Source: Peribacillus tepidiphilus
GTDB lineage: Bacteria > Bacillota > Bacilli > Bacillales > DSM-1321
Assembly (NCBI RefSeq): GCF_009466385.1
Contig: NZ_WIAQ01000028.1
Span: forward strand, 1-39,054
Length of the DNA stretch: 39,054 nucleotides
Reading direction: 5' to 3'
Under the pieces are notes generated by a model. It searched no databases and had not been told where the DNA came from. It saw only the letters and a program-made list of their open reading frames with translations. The translations under genes and the position numbers were made by a program. How positions within the stretch are numbered: position 1 is the first letter of the stretch; every line of letters starts with the position of its first letter. Below are positions 27,475-34,776 of the stretch, piece by piece.

Positions 27475-27911
27475 TAACCTTGCTTCGAGCTTTAATTGTC
27501 TGTATTCATATGAATCGTGTTTCAATCTTTAATGTGAAATGAAGCAGTTCTATCACTATCAATGTGCGGTTTCCTTTGTGAGACATATTGGCGGTATTGA
27601 TTTTCTCTTGAGCTAAATGTTGAAAAGTACATATACTGTAACCATATTATCCGTGTATTGATTTCTGTCTTATTATTCTCTAATGTTCTTTCTTGCTATT
27701 ATGGTCTGTTTGTTTCATTTTAATGGTTTTCTACTTAAACCTTATGAGAGTAATGAACTCTTGTGCCTATACAAAAAACACCTCCAACAATCCAAGGTAG
27801 TCGTACGTTCTATTTAGGAAGTGTTTCATTCTTGTTTCATTTTAATTGGGTCGCTCCAAATGTGAATGGTATTACACCTGTCAAGTAGACAGAATAAAAG
27901 AAAGTCTATGC

Positions 27912-27944
27912 AGCCTTTCTCCGATATTTCACAGGAGAAAGGCT
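27912..27944. terminator. Hairpin in the 27475-28056 gap
   Basis: AGCCTTTCTCC (27912-27922) and GGAGAAAGGCT (27934-27944) form a perfect 11-bp stem with an 11-base loop. It is followed by a moderately T-rich sequence on both strands, so it may terminate transcription from either side. The rest of 27475-28056 shows no gene I can support. Confidence 0.5.
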
Positions 27945-28065
27945 GTTCAATTTGTTCCATTATAAAATTTGATATATTCATGAATAGCTTTTTTGACTTT
28001 CCAAGGTTGTTGGCATTCATATTGATAAAAGCATTCCGATTTTTCATCGGAAGCATTTGGTTCTT

Positions 28066-28359
28066 ATGATAACAGCGGCGTTTATGGTAAGCTTTTTTGC
28101 TCGGCTTATAACCATTAAAGAAGATTATCGACAATATCCAAGATACCCAAACGAATATTTAATACATCTGGTAACCGAATTTGTAGCCGTAGCTCTATGT
28201 GCAGCGGCTATTCCAGCAATTATGACTAAAAATTTTGTTGCTGTAACCTTTATTATTTACGTATTTTGTGCGGCATTCCCCAATAAACTTGTACAAAAGG
28301 GGGGAATGGGATGGAATGGGATGGAATGGGATGGAATGGGCAACGAAAATCATACATGA
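28066..28359 (+). pseudogene. Truncated YIEGIA-like membrane protein
   Basis: From ATG 28066 the frame reads AAFMVSFFARLITI, DYRQYPRYPNEYLIHLV and AVALCAAAIPAIMTK, then NFVAVTF. This resembles, from memory, the N-terminal domain of YIEGIA-family proteins. After VTF the sequence no longer follows the family and runs through the decanucleotide repeat to a stop. There is no clear ribosome binding site. I call it a truncated gene. Confidence 0.45.
28303..28340 (+). repeat. Decanucleotide tandem repeat GGAATGGGAT, 3.8 copies
   Basis: Units start at 28303, 28313, 28323 and 28333 and are exact. The tract lies between an AAGGGGGG-type ribosome binding site and the second ccdA-like gene, and each unit contains two ATG triplets. 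The unit of 10 is not a multiple of 3. Confidence 0.85.
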
Positions 28360-29044
28360 ATTGGCAGAGTATCAGTTTTCCATTGCATTACTTATTAGTG
28401 TATTAGCAGGTTTTATCACCAGTTTTGATCCTTGTATGTTAGGAATGGCTTCCGGTGTCATCGCTTTTCAGAACAATGCAAAGAATAAGAGCCATTTTTC
28501 TTCTGTTTTGACCATGATGTTTTCTTTCTCCATTACGCTTACCTTCCTTGGTGTGATAAGCAGCTTTTTTGGAGAACGGATTCTTAGTTTGAATGAACAA
28601 TATGGTTATGTGTTTTACAACTTATTAGCTATGATATTTATCTTATTAGGTTGTTACATGGTCGGCTTGAGGTTGATCCATATCTTCCCGTTTCATATCG
28701 TGGCTTTTTATTCAAAACCTAAAACACAAAAAGATAGAAAAAATCGCCATCCTTTAATCAGAGCCTATTCTCTTGGAACTTTGATTGGTCTTACCCCTTC
28801 TCCATGCAGGACACCTATGATATTAGCCATGCTTGCTTACTCGACAGTTACAGGTTCTATTGTCTTGGGTGGACTATTGCTTTTTGCTTACGGAATAGGA
28901 CATAGCCTTATTTTCCTACTTATCGAATGGGTGACCAGAGTTATGAAGCAAATAGAATGGATCAGCCGTTGGCATTATGTATTTAATAAAGTATTGGGGA
29001 TGGGATTAATTCTTATTGGACTCTTTTTTCTTTTATTTGAATAA
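28316..29044 (+). CDS. CcdA/DsbD-like transmembrane protein
   Basis: About 242 residues with six membrane segments. It has the CcdA plan: SFDPCMLGMASGVIAF for the first Cys and GLTPSPCRTPMILAMLA for the second. It is most likely a thiol/disulfide electron carrier for extracytoplasmic partners, or a cytochrome biogenesis factor. The start is either ATG 28316 or ATG 28331, both inside the decanucleotide repeat and behind a G-rich site at 28298-28304. It is distinct from the ccdA at 26278. Confidence 0.75.
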   Translation: MGWNGMEWATKIIHELAEYQFSIALLISVLAGFITSFDPCMLGMASGVIAFQNNAKNKSHFSSVLTMMFSFSITLTFLGVISSFFGERILSLNEQYGYVFYNLLAMIFILLGCYMVGLRLIHIFPFHIVAFYSKPKTQKDRKNRHPLIRAYSLGTLIGLTPSPCRTPMILAMLAYSTVTGSIVLGGLLLFAYGIGHSLIFLLIEWVTRVMKQIEWISRWHYVFNKVLGMGLILIGLFFLLFE

Positions 29045-29310
29045 TGGCTTTGATACTTTTCATAACTTTTCGTGACACTAATTTTATTAACGTTATAAAT
29101 CCGCCTTTCCCTTACTCTATTATTATCGCTCGGAAAAAAATTAAAAAGAAGAACAAGAATGGGAAGTAGAACAATAATTTATGGAAGAAATGGGACATTG
29201 GATGTACCAACAAACATTAATGCAAAAAAATTTATAAGAAAGTTCACCAGATTGATTGCAGATTAATAGAGTTAGAAAGAATGTCATATAAGACATAGCG
29301 TAATCAAATC

Positions 29311-29340
29311 GAGGGTATCCGATTTAAGGATACCCTCTTT
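29311..29340 (+). terminator. Terminator after the second ccdA-like gene
   Basis: GAGGGTATCC and GGATACCCTC form a perfect 10-bp stem with loop GATTTAA, then TTT. The 29045-29310 stretch has short Glu/Trp-rich frames (around MEEMGHWMYQQTLMQ) that may be a small decayed gene. Confidence 0.75.
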
Positions 29341-29429
29341 CATTGAAAACAATTTAATTGAACAAGTATAAACATCATATAGACGTTCAATCAGCTGTCT
29401 CTTCTTATGTTACTTTTTCCAAAGGAGTC

Positions 29430-29921
29430 CTACAGATTAGGTGTTGGAGTCGGTTTGGCATATCCATTTTTATATGCTTCATCAATTTTTGTTCGAATCT
29501 CTTTTATTGATTTTCCTTCTTGATAATCTTGAATGGAAGTTGCTGCAATTTCTAGACAAACTCCACATTTTGTAGCATGATCATCCCACATAATTGCGCC
29601 GTCTTTCTTATTTTCAAATACGAAGCAATCATAATTATTTTTATGACCAGAAGATTCACCGCAGCCGCAATAACACGGAATATTTTCAAGTAATTCTCTA
29701 TTTTTCGCTGCGCTAACGTATAAGTTTTTCATTTCTTTCGGTTTATCATCCAAGAAACTTGGTAGAACCTCGATACTTTTTGTTTCTTCTACAATATCTC
29801 TGCTTACTGTTTGTTGATGTCCTTGTTTGTTGTTTCCTGATTCTTGTAGCGAATTAGAGCAACCAACAATTAGGAGAGTGCTTAATAATGTAATAGGGAA
29901 CAGTTTTCTGTAACTTACCAT
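29430..29921 (-). CDS. PCYCGC-motif lipoprotein
   Basis: 163 residues from the ATG at 29921, behind AGGAGG on the minus strand. The signal peptide ends with lipobox LIVGC. The family motif IPCYCGCGESSGHKN is followed by further cysteines (NYDCFVFENK, ATKCGVCLEIA) that could form a metal or disulfide centre. The family is uncharacterised in detail, found in Bacillaceae, and is likely an extracytoplasmic metal or thiol protein. An ArsR-type operator lies upstream. Confidence 0.85.
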   Translation of the reverse strand: MVSYRKLFPITLLSTLLIVGCSNSLQESGNNKQGHQQTVSRDIVEETKSIEVLPSFLDDKPKEMKNLYVSAAKNRELLENIPCYCGCGESSGHKNNYDCFVFENKKDGAIMWDDHATKCGVCLEIAATSIQDYQEGKSIKEIRTKIDEAYKNGYAKPTPTPNL

Positions 29922-29952
29922 TTTGTATCCTCCTGACAATAAAATTAATAAA

Positions 29953-29988
29953 TGAACATATATTCATAAAAGATACGTCTCTATTATA
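29953..29988 (-). promoter_or_regulatory. Promoter and ArsR-type operator of the PCYCGC lipoprotein
   Basis: TGAA-CATATA-TTCA at 29953-29966 is a perfect match to the TGAA-N6-TTCA core also seen before the czrA-like gene and czcD. On the minus strand a -10 TATAAT (29983-29988) lies just upstream of it, so the operator overlaps the transcription start. Confidence 0.55.
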
Positions 29989-30202
29989 CACGTTTTCTTA
30001 AAACAAGGAAAAACTTTTTAGTTGGTGTTGAGTGACAAAAAAGATGTTCAATTAACAAAAATGTTGTTTAAAAAATTAAAAAGTCGTTTAAATTCCTTAT
30101 TGTACTAAACGGGGCAGTATAGTTGAAGAAGGAAATTGATCTTTTGCTATTTTGAAACAAATCCCTTCAATAATCGTTTTATTTACTAAGGAGGAATTAT
30201 GT

Positions 30203-30622
30203 GTGAGAAGGATATTGTCATTATTCATTATCATGATTTTTATGGCAGGGTGTCAGTTAGGTGAATTGGAGCCACCCAAACCATCTTTAACCGTAGATGG
30301 TAAAGAGATTGATTATAAAATTGGAACATATTCTTGGTCGGAGAATGGTCGAGCAGTTGATGCAGATGCTATTGCCCCACCTGATCTTGTAGAAGAAATG
30401 GATTTTAATGTAGTTCCGTCTAAATCAAAGATGCTGATTAATTTTGGATACCAGCCGTCAGGCATAGAAGCAGGAATATGGAAAAATGATGATGTAAACT
30501 TTGAAAGGGTAACTAATAACACAATAATCCTTCCGAAAGAAGCAGGATCTTTTATTTACGTTATTCATGCTAGTTGGGAAGAGGGAGATGCGATTTATGC
30601 ATTTCCGATAAAAGTAAAATAA
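30203..30622 (+). CDS. Hypothetical lipoprotein, 139 residues
   Basis: The GTG at 30203, 7 bases after AAGGAGGA, is the start. The signal peptide (RRILSLFIIMIFMAGC) gives a lipobox Cys at about residue 17. The rest is Glu/Asp-rich and beta-rich, with no Cys or His cluster. I recognise no family. It lies divergently beside the PCYCGC lipoprotein. Confidence 0.65.
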   Translation: MRRILSLFIIMIFMAGCQLGELEPPKPSLTVDGKEIDYKIGTYSWSENGRAVDADAIAPPDLVEEMDFNVVPSKSKMLINFGYQPSGIEAGIWKNDDVNFERVTNNTIILPKEAGSFIYVIHASWEEGDAIYAFPIKVK

Positions 30623-30794
30623 TAACCTTTTTTATTAAAGCGTGCTTTACTTCAATAAGGAGTAGAGTCTTTTTCTTATTCAAGTAACGAAGCAGGATAG
30701 TTGAAGGAGGCAGAGGTTTTTTAAACAACTTTTTTGTTAGTGTTTTTCCGAAACATTGCAGTATTTAAGTCAGAAATTAAATAACTATATTTTA

Positions 30795-30821
30795 AACACC
30801 GTTCGAAAATCGAACGGTGTT
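30795..30821. terminator. Perfect hairpin in the 30623-31026 gap
   Basis: AACACCGTTCG pairs with CGAACGGTGTT around loop AAAAT. No T run follows on the plus strand, so its role is uncertain. The rest of the gap shows no gene. Confidence 0.5.
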
Positions 30822-30937
30822 ATGAGTGTTTGGGATATTAAAATTAAATAACTTTATTGTAAGTGAACAGTTGGTACTTGCATTTTGAAACAGCACAACA
30901 TATAGCCGCTACAAAGGATATGAGGTACTAGAGATAC

Positions 30938-30997
30938 GAAAAAAGGATCTGTTCTCTCTCCAATAATATCTGGTAATAATTAAAGAGAGACAGATCC
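30938..30997 (-). terminator. Terminator of the feo operon
   Basis: GGATCTGT and TCTCTCT near 30945 pair with AGAGAGA and CAGATCC ending at 30997. On the minus strand the hairpin is followed by TTTTTT, and it lies directly downstream of the feoB membrane gene. Confidence 0.75.
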
Positions 30998-31026
30998 AAA
31001 TAAGAATAAGTTAGCTTCTTAATTAA

Positions 31027-32430
31027 CTAAATTAAGCCTAAAGCGTGAACAATTTGATTGATAAAAAACGTGATAGTTATTGCTAAAACAGTAGGGATGG
31101 CAAAAGCAGCAAATGTCCATTTCTTACTTTTTGTTTCTTTATAAATGTTAATTAGTGTTGTACCACAAGGATAATGTAACAAAGAGAATAACATTGTATT
31201 TAATGCCGTTAACCAAGTCCAGCCGTGGTCAATAAAAATTTGTTTTAATGTACTCATATCTTCAATTTCTGTTAATGCTCCTGTTGATAAATAGCCCATG
31301 AGAAGGATCGGCAAAACAATTTCATTCGCCGGCAATCCTAATATGAATGCCATAAGAATAAAACCGTCAAGCCCTAGGCTTTTCGCAAACGGATCTAAAA
31401 AGTGAACGATGGAAAGCAAAATGCTTGTATCGCCGATGTACGTATTGGCTAAAATCCAAGTTAAAACCCCCGCTGGTGCAGCAACAGTCACGGCACGTTT
31501 CAGTACATAAAACGATTTATCAAGCGTTGCCCGAACAATAGTATTCCAAATTTTAGGATTGCGGTAAGGAGGCAATTCTAACGTATAGTGGGTTGGTATT
31601 CCTTTTAATGCGGTTTTTGATAAAATCCACGAAACGGATAACGTTACAACGATACCAAAGAGAACCATACCGACTACGACAGCCGCTGTCACCATCGTAC
31701 TTAGCTCGCCTGTAAAGCTTGCCGCCATAAAAAGGGACGATAATAAAATGAGCGTCGGCCATCTCCCATTGCAAGGAACGAAATTGTTCGTTAAAATGGC
31801 AATCATTCGTTCGCGAGGAGATTCAATAATTCGAGTGGACATAATCGCCGCAGCGTTACATCCAAATCCCATTGCCATCGTAAGTGATTGTTTTCCATGC
31901 GCACCTGCTTTTTTAAATAAACGGTCCATGTTAAAGGCGACACGAGGCAAATAACCGTAATTCTCCAATAAAGAAAAAATCGGGAAGAAAATAGCCATTG
32001 GCGGCAGCATAACACTCACAACCCATGCTGTACCGCGATATAAACCTAAAACGAGAATACCATACAGCCAGTCTGGCGCATTAATAGCTTTGAATGCTAA
32101 AGTCAAATATCCTTCCAACCAACCAAAGAAATTCGCTAGCATGGACGATGGAATGTTGGCTCCAGCGATGGTAATATAGATGACAACTGCCAACATTGCC
32201 AGCATAATAGGAAATCCCCAAATTTTTGATGTAAAAATTCGGTCTAGTTTTTCCGTTGGGTCTGGCTTTTCTTTTTGATTGTATGAAACTACGTCATTAC
32301 AAATCTTTTTCGTTGTTTGAAAAATGTGACTAACAATTCTGTCACGAGTCTGGGCATTTGATAAAGACTCTGCATATTTCACTAATTCTTGAAAACTTTT
32401 TTCGCGATCAACAGCTGCATGGGTATCCAT
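31027..32430 (-). CDS. feoB: FeoB membrane (Gate) domain protein, split form
   Basis: 467 residues with multiple membrane helices and the FeoB Gate motifs GFGCNAAAIMSTRIIESPRE, FVPCNGRWPTLI and LHYPCGTTL, including the conserved Cys residues. It forms the Fe(II) channel. The ATG is inside the end of the upstream GTPase gene (23-base overlap) with its own AAGGAGG 10 bases before it. An in-frame stop lies just upstream in this frame, so it is an independent start, not a frameshift remnant. Together with the upstream gene it makes a full FeoB. Confidence 0.85.
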   Translation of the reverse strand: MDTHAAVDREKSFQELVKYAESLSNAQTRDRIVSHIFQTTKKICNDVVSYNQKEKPDPTEKLDRIFTSKIWGFPIMLAMLAVVIYITIAGANIPSSMLANFFGWLEGYLTLAFKAINAPDWLYGILVLGLYRGTAWVVSVMLPPMAIFFPIFSLLENYGYLPRVAFNMDRLFKKAGAHGKQSLTMAMGFGCNAAAIMSTRIIESPRERMIAILTNNFVPCNGRWPTLILLSSLFMAASFTGELSTMVTAAVVVGMVLFGIVVTLSVSWILSKTALKGIPTHYTLELPPYRNPKIWNTIVRATLDKSFYVLKRAVTVAAPAGVLTWILANTYIGDTSILLSIVHFLDPFAKSLGLDGFILMAFILGLPANEIVLPILLMGYLSTGALTEIEDMSTLKQIFIDHGWTWLTALNTMLFSLLHYPCGTTLINIYKETKSKKWTFAAFAIPTVLAITITFFINQIVHALGLI

Positions 32431-33136
32431 TTGCTGTCAACCTCCTTACTGATGAATGATAGTCCCGCTTCAACGCATCTAAAAGACTGTGATCTCCATC
32501 TAATAGACGTAAAGCAACCCACCTTGCCGGATACTCGGTTCCGAATAATTTGGTTACTAATGGTATTAATTTAGCGATTTTTTCTTCGATGTCTGGACTG
32601 TATTGGATTTTAATTGGATTTGTTTTAATTTTCCCCTTTACCATTAGGTCAATTGTTTTCAAAAGTTCATCGATTCCTTCACCGTTACGTGCCGATATTG
32701 TCAAAACTGGAACACCTAATTTTTTGGCTAATAATGATTTATTAATCTCGATTCCTTTTTTTCTAGCTTCATCTATTAAGTTAATACAGACAATGACTTG
32801 ATCTGTCATCTCAAGCACTTGTAAAGCTAAGTTTAAGTTGCGTTCAAGAGCGGTAGCATCAAGAACGACAATAGTTACATCTGGCTTTTCAAATATAATA
32901 AAATCTCTTGCGACTTCTTCATCTGCCGAATTAGACAATAAAGAATAAGTTCCGGGCAAATCAATGATTTTATAAGTTTTATCATTATAGGTAAAAGAGC
33001 CTTCAGCGTGAACAACCGTTTTTCCGGGCCAATTCCCCGTATGTTGTCGTAGACCGGTCAATGCGTTGAATAATGTGCTTTTGCCTGTATTCGGGTTTCC
33101 AGCCAAAGCGATACGCCATTCTTTGTCTTCAGTCAT
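32408..33136 (-). CDS. feoB: FeoB GTPase domain protein, split form
   Basis: A 242-residue soluble protein with G1 GNPNTGKST, G3 DLPGTYSL and the NxxD-type G4 NLID in CINLIDEARKKG. It matches the N-terminal G domain and helical adaptor of FeoB, which gate the membrane channel. It ends where its partner begins, so FeoB is encoded as two polypeptides here. It overlaps feoA upstream by 8 bases. Confidence 0.85.
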   Translation of the reverse strand: MTEDKEWRIALAGNPNTGKSTLFNALTGLRQHTGNWPGKTVVHAEGSFTYNDKTYKIIDLPGTYSLLSNSADEEVARDFIIFEKPDVTIVVLDATALERNLNLALQVLEMTDQVIVCINLIDEARKKGIEINKSLLAKKLGVPVLTISARNGEGIDELLKTIDLMVKGKIKTNPIKIQYSPDIEEKIAKLIPLVTKLFGTEYPARWVALRLLDGDHSLLDALKRDYHSSVRRLTANGYPCSC

Positions 33137-33383
33137 TCTCTATGACCTCCCCAAATATTTTGCTACTTTCTTCTTCGCGCAAGGCAATCATTGTGTTGTC
33201 GACCCGAAAAGCGGTGGGATCTCCTAGTGGACTTTTTTGTTGCACACTGATAACTGCTCCGGGAACAAAACCTAAATCAAGCAATCTATACCGCATCGTA
33301 CCAATGAGCTCCAATTGTACAATTTTGAATTTTTGACCGGGACTACAATTAGAAAGTGGAACAAGTTTGGTAGAATCCATCAT
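33129..33383 (-). CDS. feoA: FeoA-like SH3-domain protein
   Basis: 84 residues. The SH3-like fold is typical of FeoA (LGFVPGAVISVQQKSPLGDP). It is a cytoplasmic partner of FeoB for ferrous iron uptake. The ATG follows GGAGGT by 5 bases, and it overlaps the GTPase gene. Confidence 0.9.
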   Translation of the reverse strand: MMDSTKLVPLSNCSPGQKFKIVQLELIGTMRYRLLDLGFVPGAVISVQQKSPLGDPTAFRVDNTMIALREEESSKIFGEVIEND

Positions 33384-33448
33384 ATTTTACCTCCAGACAA
33401 CAATTTGTCTTTAACTCATAATTTTTCCCTAAACCAAATTTCACCCAT

Positions 33449-33477
33449 ATCATATGCACTAGTTTGATTTTTGTCAA
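33449..33477 (-). promoter_or_regulatory. Sigma-A promoter of the feo operon
   Basis: On the minus strand TTGACA (33472-33477) and TATGAT (33449-33454) are separated by exactly 17 bases, upstream of feoA. No clear 19-bp Fur box is visible from inspection. Confidence 0.7.
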
Positions 33478-33613
33478 CGGAAATGACCTTGTACAAATTT
33501 AGTGCAGGAAGGCGGAAAGAAAAGGGTGTTTTTTATGTTGAAAAGACGTGTTTTGCTAAATTCATGCATAAGGATAGATGAAAATGAATATGGACAAAAG
33601 GAAGGGTGACATC

Positions 33614-34342
33614 ATGGAAGAAAGAACAATACTAGTTGTTCCGATCATTACCATTTTTATAATTACTTTGGGGGAATTTTCAGCTTTTTATTCCGTTTTA
33701 TTTTAGGAATGAAGATAGAGCGGATTTTCGTTTTCTGCGGTGGTTTGTTGCTCGGTTTAATTTTATTCGATTGCTTCCAGAAAATTTTATACAGTACAGG
33801 GGGATGGGAATTGTCTTAGGAATATTAGCCGGTATATTAATGATGGTTATTGCTGAGAAACTATTACATAAAAATTTAAATGTGGCCAATAGAAGATTAG
33901 AGTATATGCATTCTTTTGTGCTTCTGCTTGTTGCAATTGGCATTCATAACCTGCCAACCGGCTTGGCATTAGGAGCTGCGATGAAAGACGAATCGTTTTC
34001 TCTTTCTCCACTGTTAGCCGCATTAATTCTTCATCATATCCCTGAAGGAATGGCACTAATGGGTTCGATGTATTGGTAGAATATCCATCTTTAATATTTG
34101 TAATTAGCGCTGTTTTTTTGGCTGTTGTTCTTGGTGCAAGCATTTTTGTCGGATTTCTAATTGGAGATCATTCTAATAAAATCAACACTCTCTTGTTCGG
34201 AGGGACGATTGGCACTTTAACGTTTGTGACAATCCATGAAATCTTATGGAGAGCAAAAAAGAAAATGAGTTTTCATGAATTTTGTTTGTATGCATTGCTT
34301 GGTTTATTATTTATTTATATGTTTTTATTACTTATTCATTAA
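33614..34342 (+). pseudogene. ZIP-family metal transporter with three frameshifts
   Basis: The ATG at 33614 follows AAGGAAGGG. Three short frames together make one ZIP transporter. The first break is in a run of G near 33670 (one G missing), the second near 33773 (FDLLPENF would need one extra T) and the third near 34072 (one T missing). The family motifs survive: AIGIHNLPTGLALGAA and LHHIPEGMALMG, which carry the metal-binding His and Asn/Glu residues. Each break is one missing base. It would import divalent metal; as written it is not functional. Confidence 0.8.
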
Positions 34343-34349
34343 ATATTGT

Positions 34350-34413
34350 TTGACATTTTAAATAATGATGTGATACTTTTTTTGTAGAATATATGAATAC
34401 ATGTTCATATATT
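34350..34413 (+). promoter_or_regulatory. czrA-like promoter and perfect operator
   Basis: TTGACA (34350-34355) and GATACT (34372-34377) form the promoter with a 16-base spacer. The operator AATATATGAA (34388-34397), spacer TACATG, TTCATATATT (34404-34413) is a perfect 10-base inverted repeat that fits the CzrA/SmtB consensus TGAA-N6-TTCA. It lies at the transcription start. Confidence 0.75.
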
Positions 34414-34434
34414 AAATTAATGGGGGTGTTTATT

Positions 34435-34758
34435 ATGGATGAATTTAATCACACACAATCTGTTGATAAAGAGTTAGATGAGGAAACTTTGTTTATTGTC
34501 TCACAAACGTTTAAAGCATTAAGTGACCCTACGAGAATTAGAATCTTATATTTACTATCGCAAAAGGAATGTTCAGTGAGCGAAATTGCTGAAGAATTGT
34601 CATTAGGACAATCAGCTGTGTCACATCAATTGCGCTTTCTAAAAAACTTGCGACTTGTTAAATACCGACGCGCTGGAACGACGCTGTATTATTCTAATGA
34701 CGATGAACATGTCATGAATATTCTAAAACAAACAATTGATCACGCGAGACATCATTAA
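34435..34758 (+). CDS. czrA: CzrA/SmtB-type ArsR-family zinc repressor
   Basis: A 107-residue winged-helix protein from the ATG at 34435, after GGGGGTG. The DNA-binding helix is [18 protein letters not shown]. The C-terminal helix has the D-x-H-x10-H-x2-H arrangement (DEH in [10 protein letters not shown], then H and H in DHARHH) of the alpha-5 Zn(II)/Co(II) site of CzrA/NmtR-type sensors. It represses the ATPase next to it, and possibly czcD and the PCYCGC lipoprotein through matching operators. Confidence 0.9.
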   Translation: MDEFNHTQSVDKELDEETLFIVSQTFKALSDPTRIRILYLLSQKECSVSEIAEELSLGQSAVSHQLRFLKNLRLVKYRRAGTTLYYSNDDEHVMNILKQTIDHARHH

Positions 34759-34776
34759 AAAGGCAGGGATTTTATC

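Noticed and set aside
27877-27900. CTGTCAAGTAGACAG-like sequence reminiscent of an IS3-type end
   Set aside because: It resembles a known insertion-sequence terminus only from memory; no transposase or second end is present nearby.
27826-28134. Minus-strand 102-residue ORF
   Set aside because: It covers the hairpin at 27912 and the start of the YIEGIA-like frame, has no ribosome binding site and low-complexity composition.
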